Origin: Camellia lanceoleosa
Taxonomy: Eukaryota > Streptophyta > Magnoliopsida > Ericales > Theaceae
Assembly: GCA_025200525.1 (NCBI GenBank)
Contig: CM045763.1
Coordinates: 91,667,944 to 91,731,943, forward strand
DNA length: 64,000 nt
Direction: 5' to 3'
Position numbers and translations under genes: made by a program. This document shows positions 34,607 to 46,183 of this stretch, in pieces (position 1 is the stretch's first letter; each line of letters starts with the position of its first letter). A model generated the notes under the pieces. The model ran no database searches. It saw only the letters and a program-made list of their open reading frames with translations, and was not told where the DNA came from.

Positions 34607-36142
34607 GAATTCAACAGACAAAACCTTATCCTTCAAGCTTTTCTATTCAACTTCAATGGCAAACAATGATGAAATCCCGTTGTCCGTCGTCGATGACATC
34701 ACTCCAGAGTCTGTTCGAAGGCGGGATGATTTGCCCGTCGTTTCGAACATGATTAGTCTGGAGACCTTTGCAAGAAGCCCACCTAGAGATGCGCCGGACA
34801 AACGCGCGAGGAGCGCTGAGCGTTCGCAGTCCTGAAAGGCGTTGGTGACGAAAAGAATCACACGTTTAACATTTAGAGCACAAATTGAGAGACCAAGATG
34901 CCATCATTCGGAAAATGGCAGCTAAAATAGAGGTGCTGAAGCAACAAGTTAAAGGGAAGGGTGTTGTTGGAGTGGGCAACCATAGTGAGCGCACCTAACC
35001 CCGTCGCTCAATCAGCCAGAGAAGACAAGGGACATCTTCCATTTCCATTACTAGGAGCTATGGAGTTAGCGAGTCCATCCTGCTGGCGGAGAGATTGTGC
35101 ACGCAAGCTAGTAGCTATTGCCCCTCACGTCCATCGACGACATCAAGATACTCTTACTCTGCCCGATCAGAGAACTTGAGGGATGTTTTGGAGGAGCATA
35201 CACGCCATAGAGAAGCCAAAGAGTGCCGACATTACAGAGACTGAACCCTAGAGTCCACTCTAGTGAAGAGGTGGTCATGCCACCACCCAGAATGGTAGTT
35301 AGAGGGCTAGTGGACGAAGACTTGGCGAGGCTTAACGCCATCCCACTTTCCCTTGAGATTGAGAGCACATCGCTCCCCACTGGCTTCCATCAACCTAAGT
35401 TCACATTATACGACGGCAAGACAGACCCGTACATGCACGTTAGTCATTACCGATAGGTGATGGCGGGGCATAGACGCAATGATGCCCTGATGTGCCTCAT
35501 ATTCCTGACAAGTTTAGGGAAGTTGGGCCTGAAATGGTTCAAAAGGCTGCCAGAGGGAAGCATTAATCACAAGATTTAAGACCAACACCAGAACACCGAA
35601 GGAGGTCGACCACCTTCTGGGCATAAAGATGGAGTTGAGCGGTTCATTGAAGGCATACAATGCCAAATATTAAGAGACCTACAACAAAATCCTCAATTGC
35701 CCTACTAACTTGGCGATCACCCAATACAAGCAAGGCTTACCAGTCAGACATAGACTATGGGATTCACTTACAATGTACTAGCCCATGACAATAGAGTTAA
35801 TGATGCAAAGGATCAACGAACACATCAAAGTTGAAAATGACATGGTTGTAGCTACTGTGAAGACAAATCTAGTAGTGGCGAACAAAAGAGTCATGGGAAA
35901 AGTCAATGTAGTTGGACAAGAAGATGGTCATGCAAACGACCGTGCAAGAGAGCATAACGCAATTCTAACCGCAACAACTGGGATAAGGGTCGTAACAATA
36001 ACCGAGCTAACAACCCATGTGACGCGGAGGATAATGCCAAGAGAAAGTTGAACGCCCGAACTGGCATTACTACAGTCTTCTAAATACCGATCTATCGCAT
36101 ATTGAGTGAAATTCATGACGAGAAATACATCTGGTGGCTGAC

Positions 36143-39100
36143 TGTAGACACCCCATTTTTGACCGTCCTCAAGACTTGGACGTCACCATTTGAACACTTG
36201 GTGATTATCCATGTTTGTGTTTGTTTGGAGTTCCCGGAGTTCTCGGCTACGCGCCTTGCCTCAGGATCTCCGAACTCGACTGTTTTGTGTCTGGTTTTGC
36301 ACCAAACACTTGTGTTTTGCCTTGGAGGGGCAGGGAATGCCTTGTGAGGCATCCCCACACACCACCGGCACTAGCTAGAGGCCACCGGCTAGTTTTTCTT
36401 GCCACCGGCAATGTATATTGCCGGTCGACACTCTTAGTTGCCGGCCGACAGTCATTTTTGTCAAAATGACATTTTTGCTCAGTCGATTACTGTGCAGTTG
36501 CTTTTTCAGATATTTTGAAACAGCTGTATGGCTTTGGCTTCCCCTCCATACACGTGTATGGAGGGATGCACTTCTTGTCTTGCTTAGTGACTAAGCTTAC
36601 AAGATTGCCTCTTCTATAAGAGGAGGCCTTCCCCCTTGGCTTTAGGGTTGGCTTTTTGGAGAGAAAACAACTCAGAGAGAGCTCTGGTTTTAGGTCTAGG
36701 ATTGATACATATCATATCTCTATACCTCTCTCTCTTAAGTGTTCTAGGTGCATTTGTTCATATTATTGCACACAAGCACCTAGTCTTTCACCTTTCCTTG
36801 GTTTCTGAGGTTCCAAGAGGTTGTTCTTGGTGTTCTTGGCTGGATTTGAGCCCAAGGAAGCAACAACATCAACACTTGTGAAGGTGGTCAACAAGGGTGA
36901 GAAACTTGCCTTTTATTCCCCATTTTTGCATCCTATTTTTACCTATCTTAAAGCTATTTTTAAGCTTAGTGTTTAATACAAAAAAGTTCTGTTTTTAAGC
37001 CCTCTTAATTGTTTGTTAAGGGTGTTTTGTGGTTTGGGTGCGTTTGACCACCCTTAGGCCTTGAAAGGCCTCATTTTGTGCTATTTTGTGCAAGTTTTGA
37101 GACTTTGGTGTTTGGGCCTCTTCACCACTGAAATCTTGAGGGATTTCAGTGGTGGAGATGGTGCCTTGAAGTCTCCAAAAGGGGAGGGCCACCCCCCTCT
37201 CCTTGTTGTCCTTGAAAAGGACCTATTTTGCTTTCTTAAGAAAGCCCATGTTCAAGTGTGTGTTGATCATGTCTAGGCTACATTTCATGCTTATTATGCC
37301 ATAATATAATCATGTTGTATGTTGGTTTTGGTGCTCCATTCATGTTTAGTGTAGTTGCCATGTAATGCCTTTAACATGTCTTAGGTTGTTAGCCTTTGTT
37401 CGAGTGTGATTTAGGCTTAGACTTATGAATGTTTTGTGCTTATTTTGCCATGCTTTAAGTCTGTCCATAGTCGCTTGGATTGATTTTGGCATGTTTAGTA
37501 TAGCTCCTTTGCATTTGTGGCTTGCCGGGCTTGTATGCCTCAAGTGTGTGAATGTGTAGCTTGTGTTGCTTGCATCATTCTGGTGGTTTGGAACCACCTA
37601 ACATGTAATTTCAGTCCCTTCGGCATGCCCATATGCTTGCCTTAGTCGCCTCTTTATTGCTTTGAAAGCATGTGTTGTATGCCCTTTGTTTTGGCCATTG
37701 TGCATGCCTTTGAATTTGAGTCACTTAGGTGCCATCTAAGTGGTCTTTTGGACTTAGTTTTATGTGTTAAAACTCTGTTTTTTTGGTCGCCTAATGCATG
37801 CCATGCATGGTTGTGTTAAGTGTAGTCCATTACCTCTTTGGGGAGCCTTGAGTGCTTGGGCCTTTTTGCATGCTTTACTCGGTTTATTTAGTTGGTTTGG
37901 AACTTTGTATAACATGATTTTCAAAGCTTATGATGCATGCTAAGTGTCCATGATATCCCCTTTCAAGTGTGCTTGAGGGTTGCTTACTTAGTGCCTAAGT
38001 GTTAAGTCTTAACATATGCATGTGTGTGTGTGTTGGCTTTCATTTTTGGGGCATTTTGGCCATTGATTTTAGGCCTATTTAGAGTTGCCTAGATCATGTT
38101 TAAAACCATCATTTGCTTGGTTTGCATTGCCTCATGTTTGCTTGCATGCTTACATAAGTGTCTTGCCATGATCATGTTGCATATTAGCTAACATGCTTAG
38201 GTTGCATTGCACCTTGCATACATGCCTTGTTCCTTGACTTGGTGATAGGAATTGGGCCTTGTTTTGTTTGTTTGGTTTGCATGCATTTGACATGAAATTG
38301 CACACTTGTTTCTTTGGGCCATCATGCATGAAAATGTGTGATTGGTGGCCCAAGGATCGAGGCACATCCTCCTTTGGGTCACAAACATGATAAGGGATGT
38401 GTTTGGTGCATACATTGCTTGAATTGAGCTACCATGCAAGATTCTGCCCTCTGTTCTTTGTGAGTGTCTGCGAGCTTGAAATTCATTGCTTGGCCGTGTT
38501 GATGTCGGCAGTCAATTATCAACCGGTGGATGAATTCTGTGCCGATGGCCACATATAGCAGCCAGTGGCTATTCTGTTCAGCCGGTGGTGATTCCCAGTA
38601 TCCAAGGAAGTAGTTCTGAGACTTTGGCAGTTTTCAGATGAGCAAAGCAGGGAAAACAGAGGCAAACTAGGCATGGCAGTGCAATTCCGAGCGGAATCTG
38701 AGCGCGCGTGCATTGAGCCCTCGCCCCGAGGCGGTTTACTGTTTTTCCTTAGATTAATTAATTTGTTAATTTAATTAATTTGTAATATTTAATTAGCTTG
38801 CGTAGTTAATTATCTGTATATTCTTTTGGTCCCTCCGGGCGAGGGCAAATCTGTAATAAGTGTGGGTAAGTGTGTGTATGTCTTCCAACCCCCATTTCTT
38901 TCTTCCTTTTTATTTACCTGCTTATGATGGTAGATTAGGGCATATTTAAAATTAACATACCTTATGCAATGCATGCGTGCATCCATGCATTTGTTGACAT
39001 GCATCGGGCTCGGTACATCATACAAACTGCATTGTACTTCAATTTCCAAATTGAATACATGTTACTTGTAGCATTTCACATGCCATGTTTAGGATAGCCG

Positions 39101-39926
39101 AGCCTATTCTAGTTGCATCTTGCATGTGTTGCATTAGCCATCTTAACATGAGCTAGGATCATGCATTGATTACTAACTAGTTTCTGTTTTGGCTTGGAGT
39201 ACTAGGTGAGTTTTTATGCTTTAGCATCCTTGCACGTGTGTGAGTGTTGCCATAATAGCATGACTACCATGAGACTAAGTGCTTATGTGATATAACTGTT
39301 TGAATGCCTGTGGATGGAGGTCAAATTACCTAAATTGGAACAATGCATGAAAACTGTGAGTTTTAAGCCCACCAGATAGTGGCAAAACTGTCTTTTCTAA
39401 AAGCCCACTTGAGGGTGGCAAAACCTGCATTTTAGCCTACTTGCGAGTAGCAAACCATTTTCAAAACAAACATGTAGTGTTTTGTTCCAATTTAGGCGAT
39501 TTGGTCTATACTTGTTTGCTGTGAGCATAACATAGTAATTCTAGGCTAATAACCGGAATAAGAACACATAACGTTTTCAAAATTGGATATCACGGTTAGT
39601 AGAGGCCGATCTTCGGATCGGGCGAGAGGGGATGCTCATAGCTGACCTTCCCCAATCGTACCCAAGTTCCCGAGCCGAGGCAACTTTGGTGATGACGGAC
39701 ACGTGGCCTTTGGCACCGAGTCAGGGTTTCCTAAATTCCCCCATTAAAAAATATTTAGGTGGCGACTCTGTATCTGGCAAAGCAGTTCATGTTTGGCACT
39801 TCTTTTCAAAACCTGTTTTCTCAAACGATTTGCCAGATTTGGACTCTTTGGTTCAAGATTAAGAACCGTGACAACAAAAAGGGGAGTCCGAACAACTGTA
39901 GCGAGGTCCCCCGTGGGCTTGTTACA
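36143..39926 (+). mobile_element. Gypsy-type solo LTR (about 3.8 kb) inside gag
   Basis: It starts TGTAGACACCCC and ends GGGCTTGTTACA, flanked by perfect CTGAC copies (36138-36142 and 39927-39931). No primer site, PPT or coding domain lies inside and no terminal direct repeat of LTR size was seen, so it is a solo LTR of a long-LTR family. Text such as TTTAGGTGGCGACTCTG near 39755 is familiar from plant Gypsy LTRs. A TATAAG box at 36615-36620 gives plus orientation. Open frames inside are short and featureless. Confidence 0.8.
36615..36620 (+). promoter_or_regulatory. TATA box of the 3.8 kb solo LTR
   Basis: CTTCTATAAGAGGAGG is followed about 30 bp later by the likely transcript start region and a leader with GAGAGAAAAC. 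Confidence 0.5.
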
Positions 39927-40105
39927 CTGACCAAGTTGGGGAATGCCTAGAGAGGGTTCAATTAAAGATATCGTTGCACCTTTCATGATGAGAGGGGGCA
40001 CCAAACATAAGATTTCATGGTGCTCAAGCTACACTTGGAAAAGTTGCTGACTTTGGGGCATTTGGATCGTTACATTGATGAAAAGGTCAGGGCTGCTCAT
40101 CAATA

Positions 40106-40470
40106 GAATACCTCGCCAAATGGCCTAGCAATCGAAGGCGTCCTCCCTCAATGAGTGATTGATTGAAGAGATCTGGGGAGTTCAATTTTAGAAGATGTTA
40201 GTAAGAAGGCCGAGAAAAAGAAACATAAAACTCACATAATATAAATGGTCGATCTATTTCCAAAACGTCGAAAACAGCTAATCTGAAGTTTTACTCTTAG
40301 TTCTACTTTTGTAACACTTTCTACTATTGAAGTAATGAAACAAGTAGACTGTTTTCTTGAAAATTATTGTATTTTTGCCTCGCCGAGTAGATTTAGCACA
40401 ATCCAAGGAGCAACTAACGATCATTTTGACGGAAGGATCAGAATTCCTTGTAAAATAGATTTTGCTCGGC
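40106..40470. other. Interior between gag and minisatellite, no pol
   Basis: AT-rich DNA starts about where the protease and RT should begin. No motif of either was found. This is the site of the pol deletion or of the original gene-poor structure. Confidence 0.6.
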
Positions 40471-40479
40471 AAGAGGTTT

Positions 40480-42060
40480 ATTGATGGCTTTGATCAACTT
40501 TGGAATTCCTTGCCGAGCTAATTTTTCTTGTCAAGAAGTCTTGCCAAGTTAATTTTGCTCGCCAAGATGTAAGTTGCTGAGCTGATTTTACTTGCCAACT
40601 TTGAAATTCCATGCCGAGTGGATTTTGCTAGACAAGAGGTTTGTTGATGGTTTTGATCAACTTTGAAATTCCTTACCAAGCTGATTTTGCTCACCAAGAA
40701 ATCTTACCAAGTTGATGTTGCTCACCAACATGTAAGTTGCCGAGCTAATTTTTCTCTCTAACTTTAAAATTCCTTGCCGAGCTGATTTTGCTTGCCAACT
40801 TTGAAGTTCTTTGTCGAGCTGATTTTGCTCGCCAAGAAGTCATGCTGAGTTGATTTTGCTCACTATAATGTAAGTTGCCGAGTTGATTTTACTCGCTAAT
40901 TTTAGAATTCCTTGCTGAGCTGTTTTTGCTCGCCAACTTTAGAATTCCTTGTCGAACTGATTTTGCTTGCCAAATTTAGAATTCCTTGCCGAGCTAATTT
41001 TGCTTTCCAAGAAGCAAGCTGCCGAGCTGACTTTGCCCGCCAACTTTGGAATTCCTTGCTGAGCTGATTTTGATCACCAAGATGTAAGTTACTGAGCTAA
41101 TTTTGCTCACCAACTTTAGAATTCCTTGCCAAGCCAATTTTTTTAGCCAAGAAGCAAGTTGTCGAGCTGATTTTTCCCGCCAACTTTGGAATTCCTTGCC
41201 GAGCTAATTTTGCTCGCCAAGAAGTCTTGCCAAGTTGATTTTGCTCGCCAAGATGTAAGTTGCCGAGTTGATTTTGCTTGTCAAGTTTAGAATTCTTTGC
41301 CGAGCTGATTTTGCTTGCCAAGAAGTTTTGCCAAGATGATTTTGCTCGCCAAGATGTAAGTTGTTGAGTTGATTTTGCTCGGCAACTTTAGAATTCCTTA
41401 CCAAGTTGATTTTGCTAGCTAAGAAGTTTTGCCGAGATGATTTTGTTCACTAAGATGTAAGTTGCCGAGCTAACTTTGCTCGTCAACTTTGAAATTCCTT
41501 ACCAAGCTGATTTTACTTGCCAAGAAGCAAGTTGCCGAGCTGACTTTTCCCACCAACTTTGAAATTCCTTGCCGAGTTGATTTTACTTGCCAAGAAGCAA
41601 GTTGCCGAGTTGATTTTACCCACCAACTTTGAGATTCCTTGCCAAACGAACATTACTTGGCAAGAGGTTTGTTGATGGTTTTGGTCAACTTTGAAATGCC
41701 TTGCCGAGTTGATTTTGCTCGCCAAGAAGTAAGTTACCAAGTTGATTTTGCTCGCCAACTTTGAAATTCTTTGCCAAGTGGATTTTGCTTGGCAAAAGGT
41801 TTGTTAATGGTTTTGATCAACTTTGAAATTCCTTGACAAGTTGATTTTGCTCGCCAAGATGTAAGTTGTCAAACTTATTTTGCTCGCCAACTGTAGAATC
41901 TCTTGCCGAACTGATTTTGCTTGCCAAGACGTTACACTGATTTTGCTCGCCAAAGAAATTGCCAAGTTGACTTTGCTTGCAAAGAAGTTGCCAAGCTAAC
42001 TTTACTTGCCAAGAAATTACTGAGCTGATTTTGCTCGCGAACTTTCGACAAAAAAATGAT
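40480..42060 (+). repeat. Minisatellite of CCGAGCTGATTTTGCTCGCC units (about 1.6 kb)
   Basis: The phrase GCCGAGCTGATTTTGCTCGCCAA recurs with variants, alternating with AACTTTGAAATTCCTT and AAGATGTAAGTT spacers. This makes a higher-order unit of about 70 bp. A longer variant containing GGTTTGTTGATGGTTTTG appears near 40470, 40630, 41660 and 41790. Open frames through it are repeat translations. Confidence 0.9.
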
Positions 42061-42239
42061 GATTTGTTTAGTCAAACAAAATTTTAACCAAGTAGTGGAC
42101 ACGGTCAAGGGGCAATTTATTTATCCTAGGTCACTGCTTTGCCTTTGTAAATTTAAGCTAGGAGCCCAGACTGAAGGGAAAGTTGTAGGGTCGACTTAAT
42201 AACTTGATATTTGCCCATACTACGAGGTCAACATCATGC

Positions 42240-42480
42240 ATCGTTTATCTAGCTGACACTTGCATGGCATTTGCAAGGTCGACATCCAAGCTCTGTTTGC
42301 CTGGTCGACGTCCAAGCACCATTTGCCCGATCTAACTTGTTAAAGGTCCATTTGTAAGGTCCGTTTACATGGTCCATTTGCAAGGTCGCAAGAGTCAAGC
42401 CTAGCAAAGTCCGTTTGTAAAGTCCATTTACAAGGTCGCCAGAGTTAAGCCTAGCAAAGGCGAGCCCATGACATCAAGCG
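42240..42480 (+). repeat. Second, shorter tandem repeat (AAGGTCCRTTTG type)
   Basis: Phrases GTCCATTTGCAAGGTCGC, GTCCGTTTGTAAAGTCC and GAGTCAAGCCTAGCAAAG recur in tandem, following the larger minisatellite. Confidence 0.75.
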
Positions 42481-42572
42481 TCAAGCTAGAGTGGTTTGTG
42501 ACCAAGCATTAACTCATGATTGAGATGGCAATGAAGCAAATCAAATTAATGCCAACCGACTTGAGAGATCAT

Positions 42573-45008
42573 TGTCACGACCCAAACTCACCCCTATGGG
42601 TTTAGCATCATAAGACCCGATGTCCGTGATTACGAAGGCCCGCTTATGATAATGACAGTAATATAGAGTAAAAGGGCTGGCGGAAGCCAAAACAGTAAAT
42701 AAAAGATGTCCAATGAGCTATGACAATCTGGATGCAAAAAGACTTTTTTTTATAAACATGACACATTGATAACCCAAACATATATACAAGCGACATATAC
42801 ACAAACATCCATGTCAAGAACCAAATCCCTAACTATAATTGTATAGTCAAGTCTTAAACATTTATTACAGATCAGAGGCAAAAGGAGGAATCTAAAACAC
42901 CCCAAAACAGCCTTGGCTTTAACACATTCAAAACCTCGAGGTGAGGCACAATGGTTGAGTTGACAAAACAAGAGCTTAACTTGACACTCCTAGCATCGGT
43001 CTGGTGCCTGGACATCTACATATAAATATAGACAGTGAGCTAAAGCCTAGTGAATAACATATGCGTAAAGGGGTTAAGAATGAATGTCTTTTCAGTAATT
43101 AAAACAGTCAATAGCATCAGTAAATCAGTCATTTAAAACCATAGTAGTCATATGTGGTACATCCAATAGCAAAACAGTACAGTAGGTCTTAACAGACCGA
43201 ACAGTCAGTTGATGTCCATCATAACAATAAACAGTAGTAGTTCCAAACATGAGAACCGATAGAGATCTCTGTAACAGTAGCAGTAACAGTAACAGTAGGT
43301 TGCTATAGATGCCATGAGTACAGTTTGCAAATAGGACAAACATTCATTCATTAAACAATCACACTTCAGTAAGTAGTACAGTTGATCATTCAGAAAATAG
43401 TCATAATTGAACATATCTTTACAACATTGTTACTCACAGAGCACTGGGCTATAGACAAGCTAACGAGCGTCCTCGGATGCCAACCCTATAGTTGCAGAAT
43501 GAACACACACTCAGGATTAATAACTTAGCCCCTACTTAAACTTGGTGTGGTTCTATAACATTATCCTCATTAAGATGCCTTAAACATGGCCTAGGAATGC
43601 CTAGGATGGAATGAGGATGCAAAAAAAGCACTTTAAAACACTTTTCAAATTTTTGCTGAAACAGAGGTCTCGCTCAAGCGTGGCATTCTATGCTCGAGCG
43701 AGCTTTCCAAAACAGAGGGGTCGCTCGAGCGTGGACTTCCTCGCTCGAGCGGTCTGTAAAAATGCAAAAAGTGCTGGATGTTGAAAATCTCTGCTCGACG
43801 CTCGCTCGATGTTCGCTCGAGCATGAGACACAGTCCTCGCTCGAGAGTAGGTTCCTTCACTCGAGTGTGCGTCTGCACATGCAGAAAATCTAAGAGCTTG
43901 CAATCTACGCTCGAGCCAGCATTCCTTTACTCGAGCGGAGCTCTAAACAAAAGATGGTCGCTCGAGCGTGGAAGGCAAAATCTAGGTTTTCCAGATTTGC
44001 CTCCAAAGCTCAAACCAAGCATTCAACACTTCAAAACTCAACCTTTTGGGCCCATTTTCTGGAAAACACTTGAAAACTCATACTATAACATGTTTTGAAG
44101 ATCAATTTTGTAAAATCAAGCCCAAATATGAGACAATTGCACACAATTTCAAAGGAACTTTCATGAATCATGTAAAAACATAACATGCATGAGTTCTTAT
44201 GAATTCCAATGCTCTAAAACATAATCAAATGCAAGTTTGAACTCCAAAACATGGTGAATTCATGGACTATAACAAAAACATGAACATGCATGTAGAAATT
44301 CTCATGTAGACAACCTCAAAATGCAAGAATATGTACATGCATGCATGAATTAGCTCACAATTCAACTCTTTAAATTAACTCTTTACTATAAACTCCAAAT
44401 TTTCCATGGACCATGCAAGAAATAACTTAAATACATGAATAAGAGGATGAACTCCCTACCTTAGGTCTTGAATTCAAGTATGGAAGCTCAAATATGCAAA
44501 TTCCCTTCAATTCCCCTAATTCTCCAAGCCAATTTTGATGAACTCAAGTTTTTCTCCTATTCTCTCTCTCTCTCTCTCTCTCGGTTTTGGCCTCAAGAAT
44601 TTGAGCAAAATGATGCAACAAAGTGATAGTGCCAAACTTATGAATAAAGACTAAACAATGGTCTAGAATTAGCCACTTAATAGCAAACATGTAGTTTACT
44701 TGAACTAATGTGATTTAACATTATTTAATCTAATTTAATCATTCCAAATCAAATTTTAATTAAACCTACCATAAAATCACATAAATTCTACCTAGTATAA
44801 AACATCAATCAATTTATGATTTGGTCGCCAATAAAACCTTCAATTCGCAGTTCGAAATTAAAACATGAACAGATTCATTCAGAAATCGAACAGATAGAAA
44901 TGCATTCAAAACAATACACTCCTACAATCAATTCAGGATTTCATTCTAATCAGTTACTTATCATGCTTAACCATAGATTAGCACTAATCAAAGGTGAGGG
45001 TTGTCACA
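42573..45008 (-). mobile_element. Gypsy-type solo LTR (2436 bp), same family as 11878-14176
   Basis: It starts TGTCACGACCC and ends GGGTTGTCACA, with perfect ATCAT duplications (42568-42572 and 45009-45013). It is homologous along its length to the copy at 11878-14176. It contains a CT microsatellite near 44563-44582 and at least four 20-bp-spaced CTCGAG pairs. No internal domain is present. The minus-strand orientation is inferred from the shared Gypsy-like motif. Confidence 0.88.
43560..43966 (-). promoter_or_regulatory. Expanded CTCGAG-pair array in solo LTR
   Basis: Pairs start at 43673/43693, 43724/43744, 43840/43860 and 43910/43930, all 20 bp apart, mostly with TTCC in the spacer. A triplet CTCGA at about 43793, 43804 and 43815 is spaced 11 bp. 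A single motif is at 43961. On the minus strand a TTATAGAA box lies near 43550-43560, downstream in element orientation. Confidence 0.6.
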
Positions 45009-45297
45009 ATCATGTATCAATCAGGCCGAGAATTTGGAGGCATAAAGTAGTCCAACAAAGCTGAAAAGAACGCAAATCGCACCCATGGACGAAACAATCA
45101 ACTGAGCTCAACCATGAGATGACCGAGTAATAACGTCAATTCGGTGATCTAAGTAGAAGGGAAAAGAATCGTAGTCAAACTAAGCCTGCGCCTCGAAGAT
45201 GAGCCATGCTAAGCTGGAACAAGGATGTTACTCTTAACCAGGCCATAAATTTAGCTCGGCAGGATAAGGTAATCTTGATCATGCTAAAACAGACGAA

Positions 45298-45310
45298 ATT
45301 AAGGGGCAAT
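45298..45310 (+). promoter_or_regulatory. Polypurine tract
   Basis: ATTAAGGGGCAAT directly precedes the 3' LTR start TGAGAGGG. Confidence 0.8.
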
Positions 45311-46178
45311 TGAGAGGGTAATTTGTGCTGAACAAATGGGCCGACCTAAATTCCATGTGGGCCTTTGACTGTGTATCCGAGTTAACATGAAATGGGTGTT
45401 AATCCAAGCTGAATGAGCTTGAACTATGGGCCGAGATAAGTCTACACATCGGACATAGATCGGGCAAATGATCTCGACCGAGCTAAGTATGCACAATGGA
45501 AAGTGACTGGGCTATGATGATGAGGGCAACTCTTGACCGAACTAAGAATCTTAGTTAAGGCGAAGGGCCGCACGGAGTTTATCCGAGCAAGGAGTAAACA
45601 ATGCTTAACCGAGAAGAGCATAGTGGACCGTGCTAGTAGAATTCTTCGAGAGCCAACTAGCTAGAGCTAGCTTGGACATGAAGTGGCCTGGGGCTTAACC
45701 GGTTGAAATTAGCTCGGTTGAAGGTAGCTAGGAGACCGTATACTACGTGGCCCAATTGGAGTACGATGAGGAAAACCCGCCAATAGTACGCGTCAATACC
45801 GTCTGGCTATTTTGTCTATGCTATTTGGCAGTATTGACATATACACGCGTAAGAAATGGAGAGGATAGTGCAGCTACGCGTCTAGCGAAAGAAAACAGAA
45901 GTAGTGCACACACAATCTGGGACTGTGTGGCCAACCTAAATAAGGAGGCGCAAGCAGACTCTGAGAAAGTAAAGCAACCTTTAGCAATTCTCTCTCTACA
46001 GTGCTCTATATTATCTCTTCTTTTCCAAGAAAGCTAACTTAGCCATCGGAGAAATTTTTCAGCAAATTATCCACCGAGTAGCTCACCTTTGTTTTATTCG
46101 TAGTTAGACGGAATTATAGGAGCGAGATAAGCTTGGTAGCAAAGCATACGGAAGACAACTGATATTTTATCCCGTACG
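45311..46178 (+). repeat. 3' LTR of the non-autonomous Tat-type element
   Basis: It starts TGAGAGGGTAATTTGTGC, ends CCCGTACG (CA eroded to CG), followed by GTTGG. It is colinear with 33721-34589. Confidence 0.93.
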
Positions 46179-46183
46179 GTTGG

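Larger units (their letters stand above)
34655..40105 (+). pseudogene. gag: gag of the non-autonomous Tat-type element, split by an insertion
   Basis: The start is ATG at 34655 (MANNDEIPLSVVDDITPES). The core gag region near 35380-35460 reads FHQPKFTLYDGKTDPYMHVS, closely parallel to the autonomous element's gag. Stops occur at 34833, near 35454 and later. The frame runs on to the insertion at 36143. After the insertion, at about 39974-40105, the zinc-knuckle segment resumes: CTFHDERGHQT, then a stop and Phe for the last Cys, then LEKLLTLGHLDRYIDEKV. The nested 36143-39926 element therefore sits inside gag. All parts are inactive. Confidence 0.82.
33721..46178 (+). mobile_element. Non-autonomous Tat-type Gypsy element, gag only, with two nested solo LTRs
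   Basis: LTRs of 869 and 868 bp (33721-34589 and 45311-46178) are flanked by perfect GTTGG copies (33716-33720 and 46179-46183). The primer site TGGCGTCGTCTGTGG and a Tat-like gag place it in the Tat group. After the gag zinc knuckle at about 40100 no protease, RT, RNase H or integrase can be found, only minisatellite. Insertions at 36143-39926 and 42573-45008 account for about half its length. It would have needed proteins from an autonomous relative. Confidence 0.9.

Noticed and set aside
40480..42060. Frames of 66-81 residues on the minus strand
   Set aside because: They are repeat translations of the minisatellite, with the same ASKINSA-like phrase recurring.
43645..44098. Several frames of 67-106 residues on both strands
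   Set aside because: They come from CTCGAG-rich palindromic text, which lacks stops in several frames.
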